In this document: positions 17,649-26,391 of the stretch, in pieces
How positions within the stretch are numbered: the first letter of the stretch is position 1
Layout: each line of letters begins with the position of its first letter
Assembly: GCA_031271905.1 (NCBI GenBank)
Contig: JAISUT010000033.1
Location: forward strand, 1-55,096
Direction of reading: 5' to 3'
Source of the DNA: Acidobacteriota bacterium
GTDB taxonomy: Bacteria > Acidobacteriota > UBA6911
Length of the DNA: 55,096 nucleotides
The notes under the pieces: model-generated
Databases searched by the model: none
Seen by the model: only the letters and a program-made list of their open reading frames with translations
Told to the model about the DNA's origin: nothing
Made by a program: the position numbers and the translations under genes

Positions 17649-18785
17649 ATGGCGAGACCCTGGTTGATAGACACGACGTTGCGGGACGGCGAGCAGTGCG
17701 CGGGAGTGGCGTTTTCCCGCGACGAGAAAAAGTCCATCGCCTTGGCGCTTGCCGCCGCCGGCGTCCCGGAGTTGGAGGTGGGCATCCCCGCGATGGGGCA
17801 GTCCGAGGTGGACGACATCAACGCCGTCGCCGACGCCGTCGCGGAAACGGGGTTGCCCACACGCATCCTGACTTGGTGCCGCGCCGTGCCCGGCGACCTC
17901 GAAGCCGCCCGCCTCTGCCGGGTGCAGGGGGCGCATTTCTCATTGCCGGCCTCCGCCGTCCACATGGCGGCGTGGAAAAAAGACAGCGCCTGGGTCTTCA
18001 AGACGATGGAGTCGCTGGCGCGCGACTTCTTCGGCGCGTTCGAGATCCTGACCGTCGGGGCGCAGGACGCCTCGCGCGCCGACAGGTCGTTCCTTCGCGA
18101 ATTCGCCGCCGCCGCCCGCGCCTGCGGCTTCGGGCGCATCCGCGTCGCGGACACCGTGGGTCGGCTGAACCCGATGCAAACCTTCCGGCTCGTCGAAGAC
18201 GTCATGGGCGCCGCTCCCGGCGTGGCGGTGGACTTGCACGCGCACAACGACCTGGGCATGGCCGTGGGCAACGTCGTCGCAGCCTTTTCCGCAGGCGGCG
18301 CGGCGGCGAGCTGCACCGTGAACGGCCTCGGGGAGCGGGCGGGCAACGCGGCGCTGGAGGAGGTGGTGATGGCGGCGCGCCTGACGCTGGGTGAGGACTG
18401 CGGCGTCGATCCGCGCCGTCTCGGCGCATTGAGCCAACTGGTCGCGACTGCCAGCCGCCGTCCCGTGCGCGCCGACAAGCCGGTGGTGGGCGAGGCGATC
18501 TTCAGCCACGAATCGGGCATACACTGCACGGGCATTGCCGCCGACCAAAGGACTTACGAGCCGTTTGCCGCCGAGGAGGTGGGGCACGCCCCGTCAAATT
18601 TCCTGATCGGCAGGCATTCCGGGGCGCAGCAGGTGTCGCGCGCGCTGGCTCGCGAGGGGATGCACCTTTCCCAGGCGAGCATCCGGCACCTGACCGCCGC
18701 CGTGCGAGACGCCGCCACGCACGGCAAGCGCGCGCTCACCGGCGCCGAGCTGAGCCGCATGGCCCGCGACTACGCCCTCTCGTAG
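17649..18785 (+). CDS. nifV: Homocitrate synthase NifV
   Basis: A 378-residue DRE-TIM metallolyase. It condenses acetyl-CoA with 2-oxoglutarate to give homocitrate, the organic ligand of FeMo-cofactor. Seen are [11 protein letters not shown] at the N-terminus (catalytic Arg and the Asp metal ligand), [10 protein letters not shown] (the HxH metal ligands) and [10 protein letters not shown]. The [12 protein letters not shown] and GRHSGAQQV segments are typical too. I chose the ATG at 17649, 40 bases after the ferredoxin stop; the open frame to 17535 would overlap the ferredoxin gene. It could also be an isopropylmalate synthase relative, but the nif context favours NifV. Confidence 0.95.
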   Translation: MARPWLIDTTLRDGEQCAGVAFSRDEKKSIALALAAAGVPELEVGIPAMGQSEVDDINAVADAVAETGLPTRILTWCRAVPGDLEAARLCRVQGAHFSLPASAVHMAAWKKDSAWVFKTMESLARDFFGAFEILTVGAQDASRADRSFLREFAAAARACGFGRIRVADTVGRLNPMQTFRLVEDVMGAAPGVAVDLHAHNDLGMAVGNVVAAFSAGGAAASCTVNGLGERAGNAALEEVVMAARLTLGEDCGVDPRRLGALSQLVATASRRPVRADKPVVGEAIFSHESGIHCTGIAADQRTYEPFAAEEVGHAPSNFLIGRHSGAQQVSRALAREGMHLSQASIRHLTAAVRDAATHGKRALTGAELSRMARDYALS

Positions 18786-18973
18786 CCCGCGTCCAATCCC
18801 CGCAAGGCGCCCGCGCCTCCCGACGCATCCCCCCAAAACGCCCCCCTTCCCTCCCCCCATCCCGAGGCGAGGCATCCCCAGTCGAGGCGGAATGAGGACG
18901 GACAGGGCTGGGGAAAGCTGGTAGAATTAGCCCGCGATTCAAGGATCGGCAGGGCTGACAGGGACACGGAACG

Positions 18974-19621
18974 ATGGATTACGCATACCGCTATGGCGAC
19001 CGGCGACGGCTTTACCTGAACGCGACCAACCGTTGCGCCAACCGTTGCGAGTTTTGCATCCGCTACCGCGCCAACGAATTCGGCGCGGCGTCGCTCTGGG
19101 GCGACGGCGAGGGCGAGGAGCCGGACTTGGAGAAGTTGCAGGATGCGGTGTCGCGCCACGGGGCGACGGCGGAGGTGCGGGAGTTCGTCTGGTGCGGTTA
19201 CGGCGAGCCGACCTTCCGCCTGGACTTGATCACGGAGGCCGCTCCATGGCTGAGGAGCTTCAGGGACGACGTCGCCATCCGCCTGAACACCAACGGGCAA
19301 GCCTGCCTGATTCACAGGCGTGACGTGATGCCGGAGCTGGCGGCGGCGGTGGACGCGGTTTCGGTCTCCCTAAACGCGCCGACCGCCGCGCGGTATCTGG
19401 AGCTGTGCAGACCGGACTTTTCGGCGTTCCCACGGCCGCAGGAGGTCGAGGCGAGACCGGGGCTGGTCTGGGATGCGGTGCTCGACTTCCTGCGCCGCGC
19501 CCCTGGACATTTCAAGCAGGTGCAGGCCAGCGTGGTCGGGTTCTCGCTGACGGCGGCGGAGGTCGAGCAGAGCAGGTCGCTGGCGCACTCGCTGGGGGTC
19601 GAGCGGTTTCGCGTCCGCTGA
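18974..19621 (+). CDS. TatD-linked-type radical-SAM protein
   Basis: A short 215-residue radical-SAM protein. The cluster motif is Cys21, Cys25 and Cys28 (RCANRCEFC). The following WCGYGEPTFR matches the family's GGEP-like S-adenosylmethionine-binding segment. It resembles the 'TatD family-associated radical SAM' group of anaerobes, which is often fused or linked to TatD nuclease; no TatD gene is next to it here. The reaction is unknown. It begins 188 bases after nifV and may have its own promoter, so it is not necessarily part of the nif operon. A strong hairpin follows directly. Confidence 0.85.
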   Translation: MDYAYRYGDRRRLYLNATNRCANRCEFCIRYRANEFGAASLWGDGEGEEPDLEKLQDAVSRHGATAEVREFVWCGYGEPTFRLDLITEAAPWLRSFRDDVAIRLNTNGQACLIHRRDVMPELAAAVDAVSVSLNAPTAARYLELCRPDFSAFPRPQEVEARPGLVWDAVLDFLRRAPGHFKQVQASVVGFSLTAAEVEQSRSLAHSLGVERFRVR

Positions 19622-19657
19622 CGCGGGACGGCAGGCAAGCCGAACTGCCGTCCCGCG
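19622..19657. terminator. Perfect 13-bp hairpin between convergent genes
   Basis: CGCGGGACGGCAG (19622-19634) pairs with CTGCCGTCCCGCG (19645-19657) across a 10-base loop, right after the radical-SAM stop and 35 bases before the end of the opposing glyoxalase-like gene. It probably stops transcription in both directions, although there is no T-tract. Confidence 0.6.
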
Positions 19658-19691
19658 CAGGGGCGTTTCACGTGGTGCGGGGCTGGCGCGA

Positions 19692-20132
19692 TCAGGACTT
19701 CTGCTGCATGACCTCCACGGTGATGCCGTCCGGCCCCTTGAAATAGGAGACGCCCCAAAGTCCGGTGCCGTCCGGCCCCGGCCCCCATGCCGGCGGGTTG
19801 ACAAACTTGATCCCCTGCGCGGACAGGCCTTCGTACATCTTCTGGACGTCGTCCACCTGGAAGGCGATGTGCGCCGCGCCCGGATTGCTGGTCGTGGAAT
19901 CGACCGTCTGCCCCGCGGGCTGCACGTACTGTATCAGCTCGATCCGCCCGTCGGGGATATGCACGATGGAGATGCGCAGATGCGCGTCGGGGAAACCCAC
20001 GATCTGCCGCACGTTGGCGTCGGTGACGTCCTCGATGGGGGTCGCGTGGAGCCCCAACTGGTCGCAGAAGAAATGAAGCGCCGCCTCAAGGTCGCTGACG
20101 GAAAAACTGAAATGCGCCGTTGCCGTTATCAT
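19692..20132 (-). CDS. Glyoxalase/VOC-superfamily protein
   Basis: A 146-residue protein with two beta-alpha-beta-beta-beta modules typical of the vicinal oxygen chelate fold. The first starts HFSFSVSDLEAALHFFCDQLGL and the second AHIAFQVDDVQKMYEGL, ending in FKGPDGITVEVMQ. The likely metal ligands are the early His, the Glu in RIELIQY, the His of AHIAF and the late Glu of VEVMQ. Family members isomerise, hydrolyse or oxidise small substrates; this one is undetermined. AAAAAAGGAGGAA precedes the ATG. It is transcribed alone, towards the radical-SAM gene. Confidence 0.88.
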   Translation of the reverse strand: MITATAHFSFSVSDLEAALHFFCDQLGLHATPIEDVTDANVRQIVGFPDAHLRISIVHIPDGRIELIQYVQPAGQTVDSTTSNPGAAHIAFQVDDVQKMYEGLSAQGIKFVNPPAWGPGPDGTGLWGVSYFKGPDGITVEVMQQKS

Positions 20133-20475
20133 GCCGTTCCTCCTTTTTTCCCTTTAATAATATGGTTCCTGCGTCGGCGCGGGAACCCCGGTGGACTCCC
20201 CCGCCCCTCCGCCGTCGGCGACGGCCATGCCTGCGCCGAGACCCGTCGATTATAGTACAACAGCATGGCATATTCCCGACACCGCATCCCCCGCACCCGA
20301 TGCGACGCCTCCGGTTGAGAATTCCGCGCCGTTGATTCATCATAGTGTCCGCAAGCGACGCCCGCATGACGCCGGAAGTCCCGGCGCGGCCAGCCGCGCG
20401 CATCGGCGGGACGGATCTCGTCCGGGATGGCGCGGCGGCAGGCGCGATCGCCAGATCATAGGGGAGGGCGAGGGA
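20133..20475. other. Divergent intergenic region
   Basis: A 343-base region between the glyoxalase-like gene and arfB. The arfB frame stays open through it from 20191, but that stretch is low-complexity Pro/Ala/Arg without family features, so I treat it as non-coding. A TATAGT-like -10 lies near 20254. Confidence 0.5.
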
Positions 20476-20895
20476 ATGGCGACGGTCAACACCACGGTCG
20501 GAATAGACCCTGCGGACATCCGCATCGAGTTCGTGCGCTCGTCCGGGCCAGGGGGGCAAAACGTCAACAAGGTCGCCACGGCGGCGCAACTGCGTTTCGA
20601 CACCAACTCGAAGTCGCTGCCGCCGGAGGTGCGGGAGCGGTTGTTGAAGCTGGCGGGGAAGCGCGTAACATCCTCGGGGGAGTTGGTGATCGACGCCCGC
20701 CGCCATCGGACGCAGCAACTCAACCGCGAGGACGCGATGCAGCGGTTGGCGGCGTTGATCGAGAAGGCGAGCACCCCTCCGGAAGTGCGCCATAAAACCA
20801 GGCCGCCGGCGGGGGCGAAGCTCAGGCGGCTTGACGAGAAGAAGCATCACGCGGACATCAAGCGCCTGCGCGGTCGCGCCGGGATGGACGATTAG
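20476..20895 (+). CDS. arfB: ArfB/ICT1-type peptidyl-tRNA hydrolase
   Basis: A 139-residue ribosome-rescue factor. It carries the release-factor GGQ loop (SSGPGGQNVNKVATAA), which hydrolyses peptidyl-tRNA on stalled ribosomes. The C-terminal tail (KTRPPAGAKLRRLDEKKHH...) is basic, as required to enter the empty mRNA channel. The ATG at 20476 follows GGGAGGGCGAGGGA and gives the family's usual length, so I prefer it to the upstream open frame. It complements the tmRNA rescue route encoded at 28942-29292, so this genome has two rescue systems within 9 kb. Confidence 0.92.
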   Translation: MATVNTTVGIDPADIRIEFVRSSGPGGQNVNKVATAAQLRFDTNSKSLPPEVRERLLKLAGKRVTSSGELVIDARRHRTQQLNREDAMQRLAALIEKASTPPEVRHKTRPPAGAKLRRLDEKKHHADIKRLRGRAGMDD

Positions 20896-20922
20896 ATCGG
20901 CGAGGCGAGGGAGCCGCGCCGC

Positions 20923-21264
20923 CTACAGGTTTCTCAGGAATTTGTTGTCGCCATCGACGAGGATGACTGCGGGGGTGACGGGCGCGTCGACCAGTTCGAA
21001 CCCCATCACGATGATCTCCTCGCCGCGCTTGATCAGCAACGCCGCCGCGCCGTTCATGCACATCACACCCGACCCCCGTTCGCCCGCGATCACGTAGGTC
21101 TCCAGCCGCTGACCGGTGGTGTTGCTGACGACGAGGACCTTCTCCCCCGGCCAGAACCCGACCCGCTCCATCAGCTCCTGGTCGATGGTGATGCTGCCGA
21201 CATAACGGACGTCGGCCTCGGTCACCGTCGCCTTGTGAATCTTCGATCGTAAAACCCAACGCAT
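20923..21264 (-). CDS. panD: Aspartate 1-decarboxylase PanD
   Basis: A 113-residue pyruvoyl enzyme that converts aspartate to beta-alanine for pantothenate and CoA synthesis. The self-cleavage site is the Gly23-Ser24 bond in RYVGSITID, where Ser becomes the pyruvoyl group. TTGQRLETYVIAGERGSG and MNGAAALLIKRGEEIIVMGF complete the small barrel. The chain starts MRWVLRSKIHKATVTEAD, close to the usual MxRxMLxxKIHRATVTEAD. It is divergent from ribH and convergent with arfB. Confidence 0.97.
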   Translation of the reverse strand: MRWVLRSKIHKATVTEADVRYVGSITIDQELMERVGFWPGEKVLVVSNTTGQRLETYVIAGERGSGVMCMNGAAALLIKRGEEIIVMGFELVDAPVTPAVILVDGDNKFLRNL

Positions 21265-21392
21265 ATTCGTTTTTCCCGCAAACGCGAAAGGATACCATCA
21301 GGAGGGGGAACCGCCAACCGGCAACTGCCCCTTGTAATGCGCGGCTCCGTCTTGCAAAATTCACGGTTTAACTAGCTAGAGGATGGAGGGGC

Positions 21393-21860
21393 ATGATGGT
21401 CAGGACAATTCAAGGCACGCTCGACGCCAAGGGCGTCCGCTTCGCAATCGTGGTCAGCCGCTTCAACACGTTCATCAGCGACCGCCTCCTTTCGGGCGCG
21501 CTGGACGCGCTGGAACGCCACGGGGCGCCGATGGACGACGTAAGCGTCGCCTGGGTGCCGGGAAGCTTCGAAGTCCCGCCGGTCGCGCGCCGGCTGGCGC
21601 TGTCGAAGAAATTCGACGCCGTCATCTGCCTCGGGACGCTCATTCGCGGCGAGACGCCGCATTTCGACCACCTCTCGGCGACGGTCACCAAGGAACTGGG
21701 GGGCATCGGCTTGGAAGCGGACGTCCCGGTCATCAACGGCATCCTGACCTGCAACACGATGGAGCAGGCGGTGGATCGCGCCGGGTTGAAAACCGGCAAC
21801 AAGGGCTTCGACGCCGCCGTGACCGCCATCGAGATGGCGCAAGTGCTTAAACAGATTTAA
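21393..21860 (+). CDS. ribH: Lumazine synthase RibH
   Basis: A 155-residue enzyme that joins a ribityl-aminouracil and dihydroxybutanone phosphate to form the lumazine precursor of riboflavin. Conserved segments are FAIVVSRFN (ring stacking), WVPGSFEVPPVARRL, ICLGTLIRGETPHFDHL (with the catalytic His) and INGILTCNTMEQA. GGATGGAGGGGC precedes tandem ATGs at 21393 and 21396; either may be used. nusB follows after 115 bases and lysS after that, a common housekeeping arrangement. Confidence 0.97.
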   Translation: MMVRTIQGTLDAKGVRFAIVVSRFNTFISDRLLSGALDALERHGAPMDDVSVAWVPGSFEVPPVARRLALSKKFDAVICLGTLIRGETPHFDHLSATVTKELGGIGLEADVPVINGILTCNTMEQAVDRAGLKTGNKGFDAAVTAIEMAQVLKQI

Positions 21861-21975
21861 CGCAACGGGACTCGGCGCCGGACGCAGGCGACCACCCCGC
21901 CGCCACCGGTCAAGGGGCGGGCGGGGCGTCCGCGCCCCGGCGTTTCGCCATTGCATCTTTCGGACGAAGATCTTC

Positions 21976-22467
21976 ATGGGACATCGGCGCATTGGGCGCG
22001 AGTGCGCGCTCCAAATGCTGTATGCACGGGACAGGGTCAAGGCGACCGATAAGGCCGCCAAGGCCCAACTGCTGTATGCGCGAGACGTCGGAACGGCCAC
22101 CGACGCAGAGGCGGTCGATATCTCCGACGAGGAGATACGGCGCGCCTATTGGGCGATGGACGAACAGGCGGGCAAGCCCCGCGAGTTCGCCGAACAGCTT
22201 TTCACCGGCGTCGTCGGACGCTTGGACGAGCTCGACCGGCTCATCCAGGAACACGCCCAGAACTGGCAGCTCGGCCGCATGGCCGCAGTCGACCGGAACG
22301 TGCTACGCCTCGCTGCATACGAACTCGTCTCGGGCGGGCGCAGCCCCGTCTCGGCGATCATCAACGAGGCGCTCGAACTCGCCAGGAAATACTCCACGCA
22401 GGATTCCGCACAGTTCGTGAACGGCATCTTGGACAGCATCCGCAAGAATCTGCCGGAAAATCCGTAA
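21976..22467 (+). CDS. nusB: Transcription antitermination factor NusB
   Basis: A 163-residue all-helical protein that binds boxA RNA with NusE (S10) for rRNA antitermination. It starts [14 protein letters not shown] and has the characteristic [27 protein letters not shown] and FVNGILDSI segments. It is about 20 residues longer than typical because of an insert near residues 25-55 containing a second LLYARD-like stretch, perhaps a local duplication. It lies downstream of ribH as in many bacteria. Confidence 0.95.
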   Translation: MGHRRIGRECALQMLYARDRVKATDKAAKAQLLYARDVGTATDAEAVDISDEEIRRAYWAMDEQAGKPREFAEQLFTGVVGRLDELDRLIQEHAQNWQLGRMAAVDRNVLRLAAYELVSGGRSPVSAIINEALELARKYSTQDSAQFVNGILDSIRKNLPENP

Positions 22468-22531
22468 ACATGGCGGTTTTGCGACAAACGACTGTTCGCA
22501 AATCAAATTTCGGAGCAGGGGAACCACGGCA

Positions 22532-24034
22532 ATGGAAAACCAGACGAACATCCTGGAGCAGCGCCAGGGCAAGCTCGCGGAGTTGGCGCGGCTGGGCTGC
22601 GAGCTTTATCCGCACAAATTCGACCACACCCACACCGTGAGCGGTGCGCGCGCAGCCTTCGAAGCCTGCGACGCCGCCGCGCTCGATGAGAAGAAGGAGT
22701 CGGTCCGCGTCTGCGGCCGCATCCTCTCCCTGCGCCCGCATGGCAAGGCGGGCTTCATGGACGTCTCCGACGGCGAGAGCCGCATCCAAGTCTACGTCCG
22801 CCGCGACTTCGTGGGGCAGGAGAACTTCGCCCTGTTCAAGCTCTTCGACCTGGGCGACATCATCGGCGTCGAGGGGACGGTCTTCCGCACCCACACGGGC
22901 GAGCTGACGGTGTCGGCGACGCAGGTGTTCCATCTTGCGAAGAACCTCCTGCCCTTGCCGGAGAAGTGGCACGGCTTGACCGACGTCGAGACCCGCTTCC
23001 GGCAACGCTACGTCGATCTCATCATCAACCCGGAGGTGCGCAGCGTGTTCGCCAAGCGCAGCCGCATCATTCGCGAGATCCGCAACTACCTGGACGGGCA
23101 CGGCTACACCGAAGTCGAGACGCCGGTGTTGCAGGCGGTGGCGGGTGGGGCGTTGGCGCGGCCTTTCATCACGCACCACAACGCGCTGGACATCGACCTG
23201 TACATGCGCATCGCGCTCGAACTCTACCTCAAGCGCCTGATCGTCGGCGGCATCCCGCGCGTGTACGAGCTGGGGCGCATCTTCCGCAACGAGGGGATAT
23301 CGACGCGCCACAACCCGGAATTCACCATGGTCGAGTTCTACCAAGCCTACAGCGACTACCGCGACCTGATGGATCTCACCGAAGAGTTGATCACCCGCGT
23401 CGCCGAGGCCGTCACCGGCGGACGCCAGGTCGCTTACGGCGAACACGTCCTCGACTTCGGCTCTTGGCGGCGGCTGACGATGAAGGAGGCCGTGCTGGAG
23501 TTCTGGCCCGCGTCGCTGCCCGCCATCACGGCGGAGGACTTGGTTTCCGTCGAACGCCTGCGCGAGCTGGCGGGGCTGGCGCATACGAAGTTCGATCCCG
23601 CCGACGGGGCGGGCAAGCTCCTCTCGCTGGTCTTCGAGACCGTCGCCGAGGAGCACCTCGTCCAGCCGACGATCATCTACGACCATCCGGCGGAGACTTC
23701 GCCGCTCTCCAAGAAGAAGGCGGACGACCCGGCGACGGCGGAGCGGTTCGAACTGTACATCGCGGGGATGGAGATAGCCAACGCTTATTCGGAGCTGAAC
23801 GACCCGGCGGAGCAGAAGGCGCGCTTCGAGGAGCAATTGGCGGCGCGCGGGCGCGGCGACGAGGAGGCGCACGAGATGGACCACGACTACATCCGCGCGC
23901 TCAGCTACGGCATGCCGCCGACGGCGGGCGAAGGCATCGGCATCGACCGGTTGACGATGGTGCTGACCAACTCGCAGTCCGTTCGAGAGGTGATCCTGTT
24001 CCCGTTGCTACGCCCGGAAACTGCGGAACCATGA
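22532..24034 (+). CDS. lysS: Lysyl-tRNA synthetase (class II)
   Basis: A 500-residue enzyme charging tRNA-Lys. The N-terminal OB fold ([23 protein letters not shown]) binds the anticodon. The class II catalytic domain shows motif 1 around [17 protein letters not shown], motif 2 at [21 protein letters not shown] and motif 3 at [15 protein letters not shown]. Length and order match bacterial LysRS. It follows nusB by 64 bases and may share its transcript. Confidence 0.98.
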   Translation: MENQTNILEQRQGKLAELARLGCELYPHKFDHTHTVSGARAAFEACDAAALDEKKESVRVCGRILSLRPHGKAGFMDVSDGESRIQVYVRRDFVGQENFALFKLFDLGDIIGVEGTVFRTHTGELTVSATQVFHLAKNLLPLPEKWHGLTDVETRFRQRYVDLIINPEVRSVFAKRSRIIREIRNYLDGHGYTEVETPVLQAVAGGALARPFITHHNALDIDLYMRIALELYLKRLIVGGIPRVYELGRIFRNEGISTRHNPEFTMVEFYQAYSDYRDLMDLTEELITRVAEAVTGGRQVAYGEHVLDFGSWRRLTMKEAVLEFWPASLPAITAEDLVSVERLRELAGLAHTKFDPADGAGKLLSLVFETVAEEHLVQPTIIYDHPAETSPLSKKKADDPATAERFELYIAGMEIANAYSELNDPAEQKARFEEQLAARGRGDEEAHEMDHDYIRALSYGMPPTAGEGIGIDRLTMVLTNSQSVREVILFPLLRPETAEP

Positions 24035-24138
24035 CGTCCGGCGAGAGCGCCAGGGGAAACCCCTGCCAGTGGCGTCGGCGGTGAGTTTTATTTTTACCGC
24101 TGCATATCCCCGCGAATGCCTTGGAATTGAAGGGCGCC

Positions 24139-25734
24139 TCACTTCACCTTGAGCACAACCACCGACTTGGGCGGCAAGTGCGCCGACAATCTCCCATCGG
24201 CGAGCCTAGCGCCGTCAAAAGCGACCGGGTGCACGGCGTCCGGGGCGTCGAAGGTGTTATGCGCGTCCATGGCGTCAGCAGCGAGGATCTCCCCCGTCAC
24301 CTCCGTCGCAACCATCCCTTCCATGATCGTCGTCACCTCCACCATACGGTGCGGGTCGAGGTTGGCGAGACCGATGACGATTTCGCCGCCGAGGGTCTTG
24401 GCCGCCGATGCCGAAACTTGCGGCACGGAGACGCCGTCGTAGCTGTAGTCGCCGGTACGAAGGCCGACCGGCAGCGACGTGGCGCCCTGGAACGGCTTGT
24501 ACATGTGAAACACATGGTAGGTCGGCGTCAACAGCATCTTCGGGCCGTCGGTCAGAACCATGGCCTGGAGCACGTTCACGGTCTGCGCGATCGAGGTCAT
24601 CTGGACGCGGTCGGCGTACTTGTGGAAGATGTTGAGGTTCGCCGCCGCGGCGATGGCGTCGCGAATGGTGTTCTGCTGCACGAGGAAGCCGGGGTTTGAG
24701 CCGGGTTCGGGCTGATGCCACGTCCCCCACTCGTCGATGTAAAGCCCTATTTTATCCGCGTCGGCAGAGCCTTCCGCGCCCAGACGCTTCTCGGCGGCGG
24801 TCATCAGCTCGTCGTGCGTTTTTATATAACCATCCATCTTGAGGGTGTTGGCCAGGATCGTGATCCAGCCCTTCTCGGAAAAGCCGGTCGCGGTATCCTT
24901 GTTCTCCCACCGGGGGCCCAGCACGGTGTAATAGTGCATGGAGATCGCGTCCATCCGGGCGCGGCGGTTTTCGAGCAACGCTTCGGTGAAATCCGTCGCA
25001 GCGCCGTCACGGTCGCCGCTGGCGAGGAGCAGCGGAGCGGGTTGCTGCGAAGTCTTCATGAACGTCGCCCACTGGTTGTACTGGTCGGCGTAGTATTCGG
25101 GGCGCATGTTGCCGCCGCACCCCCAAGTTTCGTTGCCCATGGCGTAGACGGCCACTTTGAAGGGCTTGTCGCGTCCGTTGGCGCGGCGCTCCCGAACCAG
25201 TGTCGTATCCTGGTCTCCCGTCATGTATTCGAGCCATTGGGCGGCTTCGGCGACCGTGCCCGTCCCCATGTTGGCGTTGACGTAGGCGTCCGCGCCGATC
25301 AGCTCCACGAGGTCGAAGAATTCATGCGTCCCGAAGGTGTTGGGGTCGGGGACGCCGCCCCAGTTGGTGTTGACACGGGTGACGCGCCGCGCTTGGGGGC
25401 CGATGCCGTCGCGCCAGTGGTATTCGTCGGCGAAGCACCCTCCCGGCCAGCGCAAGAGCGGCACCTGCAACTCCTTCAACGCCGCGACCACATCGTTGCG
25501 CAACCCGCGCGTGTTTGGGATGGGGGAGTCCGCGCCGACATAGACGCCGCCGTAGACGCCACTGCCGAGATGTTCGGAAAACTGCCCATAGACGTACTTG
25601 TTGATCACGGCGCCGGGCGAATCCACGTGAACCGTCAACGTCGCGCCGGTTTCGGCCTTGATCGGCACCGTCGTTGCGACGAGCAGGAAAACCACCGCCA
25701 CCAGCACGACACTGTTCAAGCCCATATGCCTCAT
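24139..25734 (-). CDS. Secreted GH51-type alpha-L-arabinofuranosidase
   Basis: A 531-residue protein with a signal peptide (residues 1-28, cleavage near IKAETG) and a GH51 layout. The N-terminal part has YGQFSEHLGSGVYGG and LRWPGGCFADEYHWRDGIGP. The acid/base Glu is in YAMGNETWGCGG, and the probable nucleophile Glu is in YIDEWGTWHQ. The C-terminal part is the family's beta sandwich, ending in PPKSVVVLKVK. It would remove arabinose side chains from plant or microbial polysaccharide in the periplasm or outside. GGGAGGGGG precedes the ATG. With the CBM9-like and hydrolase-like proteins at 32.5-35.1 kb it suggests some polysaccharide use. Confidence 0.92.
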   Translation of the reverse strand: MRHMGLNSVVLVAVVFLLVATTVPIKAETGATLTVHVDSPGAVINKYVYGQFSEHLGSGVYGGVYVGADSPIPNTRGLRNDVVAALKELQVPLLRWPGGCFADEYHWRDGIGPQARRVTRVNTNWGGVPDPNTFGTHEFFDLVELIGADAYVNANMGTGTVAEAAQWLEYMTGDQDTTLVRERRANGRDKPFKVAVYAMGNETWGCGGNMRPEYYADQYNQWATFMKTSQQPAPLLLASGDRDGAATDFTEALLENRRARMDAISMHYYTVLGPRWENKDTATGFSEKGWITILANTLKMDGYIKTHDELMTAAEKRLGAEGSADADKIGLYIDEWGTWHQPEPGSNPGFLVQQNTIRDAIAAAANLNIFHKYADRVQMTSIAQTVNVLQAMVLTDGPKMLLTPTYHVFHMYKPFQGATSLPVGLRTGDYSYDGVSVPQVSASAAKTLGGEIVIGLANLDPHRMVEVTTIMEGMVATEVTGEILAADAMDAHNTFDAPDAVHPVAFDGARLADGRLSAHLPPKSVVVLKVK

Positions 25735-25858
25735 AGCCCCCCTCCCGCAGAACCTGTCCGCCTTTCATCCCGCGACCTTCTTGTCGCCAAGCATTAGGGG
25801 GTCATTATAGCATCCCCGTCATTTCCTTATATAGGGCGCATGTTATACTGGGCGGTCT

Positions 25859-26383
25859 ATGCGGTTGTTCGTTGCAATAAATTTCTCGAATGAGGTCAAG
25901 GACGCGCTCTGCGAGACGATCGCGGAACTGCGGGCGGCGGCTCTGCGCGGGCGGTACACGGCGCGCGAAAACCTGCATCTGACGCTCGCGTTCATCGGCG
26001 AGTCGAACCGCCCGGAGGACGTCCTGAAGGCGATGGAGGCGGTGGCGGCGGAGGCGCCTTTGGAAACGCTCGACATTACGCTCTCCGACGCCGGGGTCTT
26101 CGGCGGCAGAGGCGGCGATTTGCACTGGGTCGGCGTCACGCACACGCCGGAGTTGGAATCGCTTGCCGCACGCCTCGCCGACGCCCTTCGCGCGAAAGGT
26201 TTCGCCGTCGCGCGAAACCGCTTCACGCCGCATGTCACGATCGGCCGCCAGGTCGTTCTTGCGGCGGGCGCGGGGATCCGCGCCCGCCCCGCCCACATGC
26301 AAGCCGCCGGGCTCTCCCTGATGCGCTCCGACCGCCTGTGCGGCAGGCCCGTCTACACGGAAATCGGCTTCGCTCCGTTTTAG
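25859..26383 (+). CDS. thpR: RNA 2',3'-cyclic phosphodiesterase ThpR
   Basis: A 174-residue 2H-phosphoesterase (LigT family) that opens 2',3'-cyclic phosphates on RNA ends or makes 2'-5' linkages in vitro. The two catalytic motifs are HLTLAFIGE (near residue 41) and HVTIGR (near residue 124). It starts MRLFVAINFSNEV, the family's usual RxFvAi opening. It ends 8 bases before the opposing end of the 26392-28155 gene. Confidence 0.93.
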   Translation: MRLFVAINFSNEVKDALCETIAELRAAALRGRYTARENLHLTLAFIGESNRPEDVLKAMEAVAAEAPLETLDITLSDAGVFGGRGGDLHWVGVTHTPELESLAARLADALRAKGFAVARNRFTPHVTIGRQVVLAAGAGIRARPAHMQAAGLSLMRSDRLCGRPVYTEIGFAPF

Positions 26384-26391
26384 TCGTCCGC

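Noticed and set aside
15968-18535. An 855-codon minus-strand open frame across nifB, the ferredoxin and nifV
   Set aside because: It is antisense to three well-supported nif genes and shows no protein family features.
20191-20475. N-terminal extension of arfB
   Set aside because: The added 95 residues are Pro/Ala/Arg-rich and absent from the family, while an ATG with a good ribosome-binding site gives the normal length.
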